From: Candidatus Parcubacteria bacterium
GTDB lineage: Bacteria > Patescibacteriota > Minisyncoccia > JAHIHE01 > JAGLIN01
DNA: 39,847 nt
Assembly (NCBI GenBank): GCA_023132875.1
Contig: JAGLXN010000040.1
Coordinates: forward strand, 1-39,847
Direction of reading: 5' to 3'
The position numbers and the translations under genes are program-made. The notes beneath the pieces were generated by a model. It did not search any database and was not told the DNA's origin. It was given only the letters and a program-made list of their open reading frames with translations. Positions 20,838-29,587 of this stretch are shown here, in pieces (the first letter of the stretch is position 1; each line of letters opens with the position of its first letter).

Positions 20838-23300
20838 ATGGAAATAATTAGTCAAAAAGAATTGGAGAGGTTATACAATTTACAGAGAAAGGGAAAGTGG
20901 CAGACTGTCCAAAAAAATCAGATGAGATTAAAAGAAAAATTGTTGCAAGATTTTAAAGATGGCTGGTTTAATTACAAAAAACAGCACCCAAATATTGGGC
21001 CTGTTTTTGATTTGAAAAATAGAAATTCACAGGAATTTATAATTGATGAAAAAGTGGCAAATGAATTTAAGTTAAAAGAACACCTTAATGATTTTTTAAT
21101 AAAATCTCAAAATTCTACTGCTGGAATACGAGCTTTTGTGGATATTTATAATAGCCAAAATCCTCAGAAAATGTATAATGATTTGTTTCTTGCTGTTTTG
21201 GTGCAGGCAGAAGCGGAATTTTTAAAACAGATTCACAAAGAAACTCAAAAAAAATTAGAAAATGTCAATATAGACGAACTTTGCCAATCTCTTAGAAAAA
21301 ATATACCAGAGAAAAATATTGAAATTATTGAGGATATTTATAGATTAAAATTAGAGAATGTAATTGAGCTTATTAGAAAGGTCCCAATAAGGCTTGTTGG
21401 CGGAGAGGTGAGGCCACACACGGGTTCTTTTATAGAAATGGAAACGAGAATTTTAGTGCAAAATGGCATAAAAGTTATTACTCTTGAAAAATATTCCGAC
21501 ACTACCGCAATCTATATATTTTCTTATCTGTGCTTTTTGCTTGGCGCAACTGGAGCGACATATTACACTTCTAGCCATTCTTCAAATTATGTGTGTGGCA
21601 GAAAAGTGCTTGCGTCAGACGGATCTCAAATATTGCCTGATGTGTACGAAAATTACAGAATAATACTTAATAGAATTGTTAACGATGATATTTATAAAAG
21701 CAGAGAAGGATATAAGATTAAAATTTCAAAAAGTAATCATCCAAATATCTTAAATAATTTGTCTTATAAAAAAATAGCTAAATTATATTCTTCAATGTTG
21801 AACACGACCAAGGAAGATGTTGAGATTATAAATAAGGCAGCTTCTCGTGGCCATAAAATTATTATTAACGCTTTGAATGGAAGCTTGGGTAAAACCTTAA
21901 AGCCAATTTTTTCCGAACTGGAAATTAATCAAGGTGTTTTTGAATGGCTGTATGAAGAAGAAGACAGTCTTTTTAATACTGGTTTTATTGTTGTTAAATC
22001 AAAGGACAAAAAAACAGGCAGAAATTTATATGGCGTAGAACATTTAGGAGTAGATACAACGATACCTGATATAGTTAACACAATTTCTTATCCAAAACTA
22101 CTAAAAGGCAAACCGCTTGGAACTAAAATATATGAATGTGATCCAGATTCAGATAGATTTGTAATAAAACAGATTATGAATAAAAAGGACATTAGCTTGC
22201 TTGATAAATATGGCATTCAATATTATGAATTAGACAATGACAAAATACTTGCGGCGCCAAGCCCAAATAAAGTTTTTTTATGCTTGGATATTGTTGACTA
22301 TGAATTGATGAAAAACAGGGGAATCTGGGATAATTATTCTTCTCTTTATTTAATTACCTATGTTTCATGGCGCGCCTGGAGCGAGTTTGCTGATTCTGTC
22401 AAAGGTTTTAAAAAAATGGTTACCCTCGTTGGATTCAAAAACTTAACGGCGCTAAAGAAGAAAGTAGAAAAGTGGTATTTTAACACGGATAAACCGGAAT
22501 TAGTTTTGACAGACTCGCTTGGCAATAAAGTAGAAATAAATAGAACTAAGCGTGTTCGCATACATTGCGCGGAAGAGGAAAGCGGAGGAAGAGTCGCTGG
22601 AATGAATAAGGTGTGTCATAATCTTTTGGGAGAGAAAGTAATGATTATGCCAGAAAAAAGTGCTGCCGATTCATTGATTTCGGAACTTATTTATTCATCA
22701 AAATTACATTTGGAAAATAGTTCGGATTATATTATTACTAATTTTTTGGACAACCGTTTTAAAAAATATAATTTGGTGTCTAAAATAGATTTCAGATTAG
22801 ATATTTTACATGGAATTCCGCAAGGCGTAATTGCGCAAATGGATTATAAAAAACAGCAAGTAGAAATGAAAAAAGCAAGCGCGATTAAAACAAATTTTAA
22901 TAACTTCTTCTTTTCACTGGCAAAGGCGGTTGATAATGAACAAATAGTAAAACAAAAAGTGAAAGAAATACTAACAGAAATTATGCCTACGCATAAAGAC
23001 ACATGGTGCTGTTTGGATAAAATTATATTAACAGAAGAATTATTAGCAAAAGGGAAAAAGAGGCCAGAAGGGGTGATTATGACATTTGAACAAAAAAATG
23101 ATTTTATTCCTATTGTTAGTGAACTTGACTTTAGGCCTTCTGGAACAGACCCTTTAAAAAGCAAAGTCTATGGTGACGCTTTCGCTATATTGCCTGCCCA
23201 ACTTGGTCAAATTAAAAAAGATTTTGAAGAATTGGCTCAACGAGATTTATATGAAATTCTTGAAAAATATAATATAAAATCTGTTATTAAAAAAGAATAG
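20838..23300 (+). CDS. Atypical alpha-D-phosphohexomutase (phosphoglucomutase/phosphomannomutase-like), 820 aa
   Basis: Divergent family motifs in order: STAGIR; VGGEVRPHTGSFIEM; TSSHSSNY (cf. TASHNP); CDPDSDRF (cf. DGDxDR); RPSGTDPLKSKVYGDA (cf. RxSGTEPxxxVY). Confidence 0.7.
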   Translation: MEIISQKELERLYNLQRKGKWQTVQKNQMRLKEKLLQDFKDGWFNYKKQHPNIGPVFDLKNRNSQEFIIDEKVANEFKLKEHLNDFLIKSQNSTAGIRAFVDIYNSQNPQKMYNDLFLAVLVQAEAEFLKQIHKETQKKLENVNIDELCQSLRKNIPEKNIEIIEDIYRLKLENVIELIRKVPIRLVGGEVRPHTGSFIEMETRILVQNGIKVITLEKYSDTTAIYIFSYLCFLLGATGATYYTSSHSSNYVCGRKVLASDGSQILPDVYENYRIILNRIVNDDIYKSREGYKIKISKSNHPNILNNLSYKKIAKLYSSMLNTTKEDVEIINKAASRGHKIIINALNGSLGKTLKPIFSELEINQGVFEWLYEEEDSLFNTGFIVVKSKDKKTGRNLYGVEHLGVDTTIPDIVNTISYPKLLKGKPLGTKIYECDPDSDRFVIKQIMNKKDISLLDKYGIQYYELDNDKILAAPSPNKVFLCLDIVDYELMKNRGIWDNYSSLYLITYVSWRAWSEFADSVKGFKKMVTLVGFKNLTALKKKVEKWYFNTDKPELVLTDSLGNKVEINRTKRVRIHCAEEESGGRVAGMNKVCHNLLGEKVMIMPEKSAADSLISELIYSSKLHLENSSDYIITNFLDNRFKKYNLVSKIDFRLDILHGIPQGVIAQMDYKKQQVEMKKASAIKTNFNNFFFSLAKAVDNEQIVKQKVKEILTEIMPTHKDTWCCLDKIILTEELLAKGKKRPEGVIMTFEQKNDFIPIVSELDFRPSGTDPLKSKVYGDAFAILPAQLGQIKKDFEELAQRDLYEILEKYNIKSVIKKE

Positions 23301-23375
23301 AAAAAAGCCTCTGGATTATACAAAAAATAAATTTATTTAAAACTTACACATAAGTCCTATTATCATAATATTTTT

Positions 23376-24287
23376 ATGAATGAATTTTTCAATAAAAAAA
23401 TCCCTATTTGTAATTCTGTAAAAGAATTAAAGAGATTTCTTACAAAGTATAGCAAGTTTAAATTTTGTTTGTATCTTGCGTACAAAGATTCTAACGATTG
23501 GAATAAATCTACAAGCAGAGTTTATATGAATCAAGTTATTGATAATTTAATATATTTGCCTGTAAATATCAAAAAAGATGATAATGATTCGTTAAAAGAA
23601 ATTTATAATATCTCTGAATCTAGTGAACAAATTGTGGCAATTAATCAAACCCAACCGCATAAAAGCAATTCTGTACTAAAAGAATGGCTTCGAAATAATT
23701 CTGTTTCTAATATTGATGCGTTAATTAAAGATAAAAACAAAAAATTGGTGCCTTATGATTTAAATGGTCCTTCATTTGTTGGTTGGTTCAAAGATGAAGT
23801 TGATCAATTTCAAGATGAATGTGTTATTCTGTTAGGAGTGGGTGGAGTTGGAGAACCTATTGCCAGAAAAGTGATCAAAGAGAAACCATCTAAACTGATT
23901 CTTGTTGATATAGTTCCAAAAACTGAATTATGCGCTGAATTATCCAAGGAAGGAACTATTGAATATGCTTCCAGTTTAAATGAAATAAAATTAAATGATA
24001 AAAAAATTATTTTTATTAATTGTGCTGGCAAAGAAGGTGTTAGCGAATCTGGAACTGAGAAATTATTGATGAAATTTTTCAAAAAAGATTATATATTCGT
24101 TGATCTTAGGCCACATCTTCAAATTGATTTAGTTAAAAAGGCAACAAAGTTAGGATGGAAAGCATACACGGGTCATGGAATGAATGCAAGAAATGATTAT
24201 TCTCTATTAACAAAAATTGCTGAATTAATTGGAATTATTTCTATGCCATTTGATGAATTTAAAGAATTAGTTGCTAAAGCTTCTTAG
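23376..24287 (+). CDS. Shikimate dehydrogenase-like / Rossmann-fold protein
   Basis: CVILLGVGGVGEPIARKVIKEKPSKLILVDI dinucleotide-binding motif; INCAGKEG..., RPHLQIDLVKKATKLGWKAYTGHGMNARND resembles the aroE C-terminal region. Confidence 0.55.
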   Translation: MNEFFNKKIPICNSVKELKRFLTKYSKFKFCLYLAYKDSNDWNKSTSRVYMNQVIDNLIYLPVNIKKDDNDSLKEIYNISESSEQIVAINQTQPHKSNSVLKEWLRNNSVSNIDALIKDKNKKLVPYDLNGPSFVGWFKDEVDQFQDECVILLGVGGVGEPIARKVIKEKPSKLILVDIVPKTELCAELSKEGTIEYASSLNEIKLNDKKIIFINCAGKEGVSESGTEKLLMKFFKKDYIFVDLRPHLQIDLVKKATKLGWKAYTGHGMNARNDYSLLTKIAELIGIISMPFDEFKELVAKAS

Positions 24288-24383
24288 AAATATGCGAAAC
24301 ATTCAGCCATTTCGCATTAAGCGTGCAAATTAGGCAAAATTTTCGATTATTAGAAAAACAATCTTGTTTAATCTAAGATAAAG

Positions 24384-25157
24384 CTATTCAAATCTATATC
24401 CCGTAAAGTGAGAAATAATATCAGTTAATCCTTTTACATCTGCAGAGGAAGAAATATATCCATTTTTAGATTTGACCAGTTTTTTGCATTCCTTTGTTGC
24501 GTTGCTGGGGCAGGCTGTATATCCTGCGACTTTAAGAGCTGGAAAGTCTCCTTTCGTATCCCCGATATACAAAATATTTTCCGTTTTAATTTCCGATTTT
24601 TTAGCGGCAAATTTTAGTCCCGATCCTTTATTTGCTCCGCTGGGAGTTATGTCCACTGCCGTAGTGCTGTGAGTTAGTTCTATCACTTTCTCAAATTGAG
24701 AGAGTCTTTTTTTGACTATTTCAAAAAACTTTTCTATTTTCATTCCAGATGGCGGATTCAAACTTATGCAAATTTTCTTCCCTGGTTCTTTTTTGCCTCC
24801 AATTTCTTCAAGCAAGTCTGGTATGATTTCTTGAGATATTTTTTGTATTTTAAGAATATTTTTATTAATTATTGGATTTAATTCAAGTTTATGAGCTCTG
24901 GAATCAAATATAAAAATACCATTTTCGGCAACTGACCAAAAACCGATAGGCGGAAATCCTATATTGGCAAACATGCCTTCTATAAACCCAATTCCGCGCC
25001 CACTACACAGAACAATTGGCGGCAGATTTGGATTATCAAGCGCTTGCAATTGATGATTTTGAATTTTTCGCAATCCTTCAAGATTATTTGGTATAAATTT
25101 GCCACCTTTTCTAAGGCATCCTTCAATATCGGTGCAAATCATTTTTATTTTATTCAT
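24384..25157 (-). CDS. HAD hydrolase, Cof/sugar-phosphatase-like
   Basis: KMICTDIEGCLRKGGKFIPNN, LCSGRG, C-terminal NKGSGLKFAAKKSEIKTENILYIGDTKGDFPALKVAGYTACPSNA. Confidence 0.75.
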   Translation of the reverse strand: MNKIKMICTDIEGCLRKGGKFIPNNLEGLRKIQNHQLQALDNPNLPPIVLCSGRGIGFIEGMFANIGFPPIGFWSVAENGIFIFDSRAHKLELNPIINKNILKIQKISQEIIPDLLEEIGGKKEPGKKICISLNPPSGMKIEKFFEIVKKRLSQFEKVIELTHSTTAVDITPSGANKGSGLKFAAKKSEIKTENILYIGDTKGDFPALKVAGYTACPSNATKECKKLVKSKNGYISSSADVKGLTDIISHFTGYRFE

Positions 25158-25242
25158 TTTGGTTTTTATAAAAAGTTATTGTTATTTTAATTATGATTTT
25201 TTTGTAACGTTGTGTCAAATAAAAATTTTTGAAATAAAAAAA

Positions 25243-25264
25243 ATAGGATAATAAATTATCCTAT
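25243..25264 (-). terminator. Intrinsic terminator of 25285-26181
   Basis: Minus strand ATAGGATAA-tttа-TTATCCTAT followed by T8. Confidence 0.85.
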
Positions 25265-25284
25265 GCGTACTTTATATAAATATT

Positions 25285-26181
25285 TTATTTTCTCTCGGCA
25301 AGTTCTTTGAGAATTGTTTTAAGAATTGGAGTCTGCGGGAAATTTATTCCTTCGGGGGGAGTAAATAATTTTCCAGATTTCCATCCAGCACCTATTTCAC
25401 CGTTCCAGTTAAAGTTTTTATCAAGTTCAAGGGCGTAAATATCTCTATTTAAAAGGTTTTTTCCGCCCATTATTCTTCCGTCTAAAAATTTTATATTTTC
25501 GATTTTTTCATTAAACTCAAGAATCATCAATTTGATAAAATCAAGTCCTCTTGTGCCATGATCATGAACAGGTAGTCCTTGATATGTATATTCATTATTT
25601 CGCCAGCATATCTTAAATTCTTTTTCATTTGGCAAATTAAGCATACGCGCTTCAGTTTCTCTTCCGGGAAGATTTTTAGTTTTTTCATAAAGTGTAGCTC
25701 CGTTCTGAACGATAGCTTTTATATTAATTTCTAAAAATGAATCATCGTTGAATTGAGGGACAATAACCTTGTTATTGACTACAATTATCAAATCTTCAAT
25801 CCCTTTTCTGACGGCGGTTCTTTCAGGGTTTGTAATTTCTGATTTGCATCCCAATCCAGTGAAAGATGTGAGATGACAATCAAAAGAAGACTTTGATACT
25901 CTGACAGTAGCCATTAGATGATTTCGTCCGGGTGTTTTTATAATTATTCCCAGCCCTCCAGCTGCGAATCTAATATCTTTCACGCTGCCATTTTCCGGTT
26001 TTGGATCACTGATTATCCGTCTTTCGGCTATGTTGCTTGCTGTTTCAGGATTATCATCAATTTTAATTTTTATTGTTTTTTCAGTTTCTTTAATTATTCT
26101 AGCCTTAACTATGAGAAATTCCTCGCGTTCTTTTCGGGCTGTATAATTATCTAGTTTTGGCAAATTAATAATTTGATTCAT
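25285..26181 (-). CDS. Hypothetical protein
   Basis: 298-aa ORF with own terminator; no family recognised. Confidence 0.75.
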   Translation of the reverse strand: MNQIINLPKLDNYTARKEREEFLIVKARIIKETEKTIKIKIDDNPETASNIAERRIISDPKPENGSVKDIRFAAGGLGIIIKTPGRNHLMATVRVSKSSFDCHLTSFTGLGCKSEITNPERTAVRKGIEDLIIVVNNKVIVPQFNDDSFLEINIKAIVQNGATLYEKTKNLPGRETEARMLNLPNEKEFKICWRNNEYTYQGLPVHDHGTRGLDFIKLMILEFNEKIENIKFLDGRIMGGKNLLNRDIYALELDKNFNWNGEIGAGWKSGKLFTPPEGINFPQTPILKTILKELAERK

Positions 26182-26340
26182 TTTCTTTTATAATATATAA
26201 AAAATAAATTTACTTGAAATTATGAAAGGCATTAAAATTATCGGACAGGCAGGCTTTTCAAGGGATATGGAATATCATTTTGTCTAATTATAGTTCGACT
26301 TGCTCACTATGACAAATAAATATATCGTAATTTTCAAATA

Positions 26341-26366
26341 AAAAAAGGATGAAAAAGTATTCATCC
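26341..26366 (-). terminator. Intrinsic terminator of 26438-27148
   Basis: Minus strand GGATGAA-tacttt-TTCATCC followed by T6. Confidence 0.85.
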
Positions 26367-26437
26367 AATGATAAATTCTCCTTAGGCTCTTTATTAAGAA
26401 AGCGTCCAAAAAGAACTTATCCTTGGAAACACTAGTT

Positions 26438-27148
26438 TTATTTAATATTATTTATTTCACATAAGTTTTTGCCGATTTTTATCGCTTCAGCCATTTTTAC
26501 AGAGGCCATGTAGTCTGGCATTTCTATTAAATTATTAATAGACATGCCTTCACACCATAAAGTGATATATGGTGTGACAATTACTATTCCAGCTGGTCTG
26601 TTAAACTGGATATCTTTTATATTTTCCCATATTTCCGGCTCCCAGAGAAGCAGAGTTGTTTCTAGAGAGTCTGGTCCATTTCCAAATTCAGTCGAAAGAC
26701 CAATTTTGGATATTAGACCATGAAGTTCTGGCAGTTTCTCTTCTTTATTCCGCAACCTTGTTTCAAGTTCTAATTCCCTGTGTTCAATATTTAATTCTAT
26801 GGCTGCTTCAACGTCGATTGAGCCACATCCCAGTGAGATAAACCCAATTTCATCTTCTTGGTCAACATTGAATTTTCGTACTCCAGCAATTACAATCGCT
26901 TGATCAAACGCTGGCCATCCGCGTTCTTGAAAAATTCTTAAGAGAATAGAATTTTTACCATTTAATACAATCTCATTTTTCTTATCAAATGCCTTTTTGC
27001 ATTTAATGGTTACATCGGAGATTTCCTCAAAGGTCATTCGTCCTATTCGAACTGAACCTCCTCCAGATCTCTTTCCTATCATCTCTGCGAACTTTTCTAT
27101 GTCTGTTATATTAACAGTCAATTTTTCCTCATGTTTATTGTTTGTCAT
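26438..27148 (-). CDS. Hypothetical protein
   Basis: Start chosen at MTNNKHEEK (ATG at 27148) because of upstream CAAGGAGGACAAAAT Shine-Dalgarno; extended -10 TGTTATAAT (reverse complement of 27308-27316). Confidence 0.75.
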   Translation of the reverse strand: MTNNKHEEKLTVNITDIEKFAEMIGKRSGGGSVRIGRMTFEEISDVTIKCKKAFDKKNEIVLNGKNSILLRIFQERGWPAFDQAIVIAGVRKFNVDQEDEIGFISLGCGSIDVEAAIELNIEHRELELETRLRNKEEKLPELHGLISKIGLSTEFGNGPDSLETTLLLWEPEIWENIKDIQFNRPAGIVIVTPYITLWCEGMSINNLIEMPDYMASVKMAEAIKIGKNLCEINNIK

Positions 27149-27403
27149 ATTTTGTCCTCCTTGCAAAACGAGCTCCTTTTTCTCAAAAGGGTTACTAGTG
27201 TTTCACAAGATTTATTTATTGCTCTAATGAGCGATTTCTACTTTCTTAATTAGGAAGTTTCCTTTAAAAAAGCAGATATTTGCTCATTAGAAAAATTATT
27301 AAAGATCATTATAACATACCATAATAAAGCATGACATATATTATTTTTTTGTCAATATGTGATAAATACTAATAAATGATATTTTTCTGTGGATAATTCT
27401 ATT

Positions 27404-27431
27404 TTGCATAATTTTAAAACTATGTTATTAT
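27404..27431 (+). promoter_or_regulatory. Promoter of the RHH-nucleotidyltransferase gene
   Basis: TTGCAT - 16 nt - TATTAT. Confidence 0.5.
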
Positions 27432-27435
27432 ATTT

Positions 27436-27455
27436 GTATGACAAAGTATGACAAA
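27436..27455 (+). promoter_or_regulatory. Tandem 10-bp direct repeat, candidate operator
   Basis: GTATGACAAA GTATGACAAA, two perfect adjacent copies just after the -10 box and upstream of the ATG. Confidence 0.6.
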
Positions 27456-27472
27456 TTTTAATAATATTCAAA

Positions 27473-28273
27473 ATGAGAAATCGTTCAAGAATCACAATTA
27501 CCATAAAAAACGAATTGCTTAAAAATATTGATAGAATTATAGATGGTACTGAAATAAAAAATCGTTCTCACGCGATTGAGTTTTTGTTGGCTAAAAATTT
27601 TGGGGAGCAAAAAATCAAAAAAGCGGTTATTCTTGCTGGGGGAGGAGGAGTAGTGCCAAAAGGAAAAATAAAACCTGTTTCAAGAATTTTGACTGATTGC
27701 AAAGGAAAAATGTTTGTTGAGCATGTTTTTGATTGGCTTAAAAAAGAGGGGATTAAAGAAGTTATAATTTCTGCTGGCGATTTATCATTAGAAGTAAAAG
27801 ACAAAATTGGCGATGGATCTAAATTTGGTTTGCAAGTTTCTTATCTCTCAAAAGATACCGGAACCGCGAGTGTTTTAAAATATCTTGTTAACATTATAGA
27901 CGAGACATTCTTAATGATGAATGGCGATGTTCTATCCGATGTTGATTTGGATGAAATGTTTGATTTTCACAAAAAATCCGGAGGTCTTTGCACAATCGGA
28001 ATGATTTCGGTAAAAGAGCCGTCTTTGTTCGGAACTATAAAACTAAAAGGAAGCCAAATTGTTGATTTTATCGAAAAGCCGAAAGAGGGCAAGGAAGAAT
28101 CTTATTTAATAAATGCCGGGATTTATTTGGTTGAGCCGGAGATTTATAAGTCAGCTTCTTATAAGTGCTTGAGCTTGGAAAAAAATCTTTTCCCAGCTTT
28201 GGCAAAGAAAGGAAATCTTTTCGGATATTATTTGCAGGGAAAATGGTTCCATTTGGATAAAATTGGCAAGTAG
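27473..28273 (+). CDS. Ribbon-helix-helix domain fused to sugar-phosphate nucleotidyltransferase-like domain
   Basis: N-terminal MRNRSRITITIKNELLKNIDRIIDGTEIKNRSHAIEFLLAKNF is RHH/CopG-like; then KKAVILAGGGGVV...MMNGDVLSDVDL...FIEKPKEG...NAGIYLVEPEI is NTP_transferase-like. Confidence 0.85.
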   Translation: MRNRSRITITIKNELLKNIDRIIDGTEIKNRSHAIEFLLAKNFGEQKIKKAVILAGGGGVVPKGKIKPVSRILTDCKGKMFVEHVFDWLKKEGIKEVIISAGDLSLEVKDKIGDGSKFGLQVSYLSKDTGTASVLKYLVNIIDETFLMMNGDVLSDVDLDEMFDFHKKSGGLCTIGMISVKEPSLFGTIKLKGSQIVDFIEKPKEGKEESYLINAGIYLVEPEIYKSASYKCLSLEKNLFPALAKKGNLFGYYLQGKWFHLDKIGK

Positions 28274-28491
28274 TGTCGGTTAAGGTGATACATTGTAGAT
28301 TTTAATTTCACTGATAATAAAAATAAGAATCAACACAGTGTTAAATTGTCAAACTGTTAAATTGTCACACGCCTTGCTTGTCTCTGGCAATTTAACAATT
28401 TGACAATAAAAAACGTTTATAAAACAGCAAGAATTCAAAATAAGCACATCGGTTTCATACTGATCTTAATTAATATTTATTTATACTTAAA

Positions 28492-29565
28492 ATGAAATTT
28501 TTAATAATGGCTGGCGGTAAAGGCACGAGGCTTTGGCCAGTTTCCAGAAAAAACAAGCCGAAACAATTTCAAAAATTGATTAGTGACCAAACGATGCTGC
28601 AAGAAACTGTCAGTCGTCTTTTGTCTTTTGCTTCGTTTAAAGATATTTATGTCGCTACCAATAGATCTTATGCAGGAGAAGTTAAAGAAGAATTGCCTAA
28701 GTTGTCGGCAAGCAATGTCATAGGCGAGCCTGCTTTCAGAGAAAGGGCATCTTGTATTGCGCTTGCTTCAGCTATTTTTTCCAAAGAAGGAGAAGACGAA
28801 ATAATGGCTATTTTTCCTTCAGATCATTATATTAAAAAAGAAAAGGAGCTAATTCAAGTTCTGAAAGAAGCGGAGAAATTTTTAAATGACAATCCTGATC
28901 ATCTAATCGCTGTGGGAGTTAAGCCAACCGGACCAGAAACCGGCTATGGATATATAAACTATAATACAAAAAACATAGCTGGAAAAAATAACAAGAAATT
29001 TTATAAAGTTGAAAAATTTATTGAAAAACCGGATTTAAAAACAGCCAAAAAATATTATCAGGAAAATAATTTTTTATGGAATACCAGTATTTATTTATGG
29101 AAAACTTCGGCAATTATTGATAGATTTAAAAGGTTCATTCCCGATTCATATGAAAGATTATGCAGGATTAAAAAAGCGGTTGGCACTTCTGAATTTAAGG
29201 AAGTGTTAGAAAAAGAATATCCGTTAATGGATATGATCTCAGTGGAATATGGTATATTGGAAAATGACGATAAAACCGTTGTTGTTTCCGCGGACTTGGG
29301 ATGGAGTGATGTCGGAAGCTGGTCAGTGCTTAAAGATTCCTTAATTGATCAGGATAGTCATTTTGTAAAGGGGGAACATTTGGATGTCGGTTCAAAAAAC
29401 CTGCTTGTTTATGGTTCAAAAAAGTTGATTACGACTGTCGGCTTGAAGAATCTGATCATTGTTGATACTGATGACGCCATATTGATATGCGATAAAAATA
29501 ATTCTCAGCTTGTCAAAACTGTCGTAGAAAAACTGGAAAAAGACGGGAAAATAAAATTATTATAA
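28492..29565 (+). CDS. manC: Mannose-1-phosphate guanylyltransferase
   Basis: MKFLIMAGGKGTRLWPVSRKNKPKQFQKL, IFPSDHYI, GYGYI, FIEKPD, WNTSIYLWK, DLGWSDVGSW. Confidence 0.93.
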   Translation: MKFLIMAGGKGTRLWPVSRKNKPKQFQKLISDQTMLQETVSRLLSFASFKDIYVATNRSYAGEVKEELPKLSASNVIGEPAFRERASCIALASAIFSKEGEDEIMAIFPSDHYIKKEKELIQVLKEAEKFLNDNPDHLIAVGVKPTGPETGYGYINYNTKNIAGKNNKKFYKVEKFIEKPDLKTAKKYYQENNFLWNTSIYLWKTSAIIDRFKRFIPDSYERLCRIKKAVGTSEFKEVLEKEYPLMDMISVEYGILENDDKTVVVSADLGWSDVGSWSVLKDSLIDQDSHFVKGEHLDVGSKNLLVYGSKKLITTVGLKNLIIVDTDDAILICDKNNSQLVKTVVEKLEKDGKIKLL

Positions 29566-29587
29566 TTTATTTTTTAAAATACAAAGT

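Noticed and set aside
26222-26287. 21-codon frame MKGIKIIGQAGFSRDMEYHFV*
   Set aside because: Protein-like but too short to support as a gene; possibly a pseudogene scrap.
27143-27151. Third TATGACAAA copy overlapping the start codon of the divergent gene
   Set aside because: The same string arises at the rpoC start (ATG ACA AAC) and at ~26300, so it may be coincidental; not counted as an operator.
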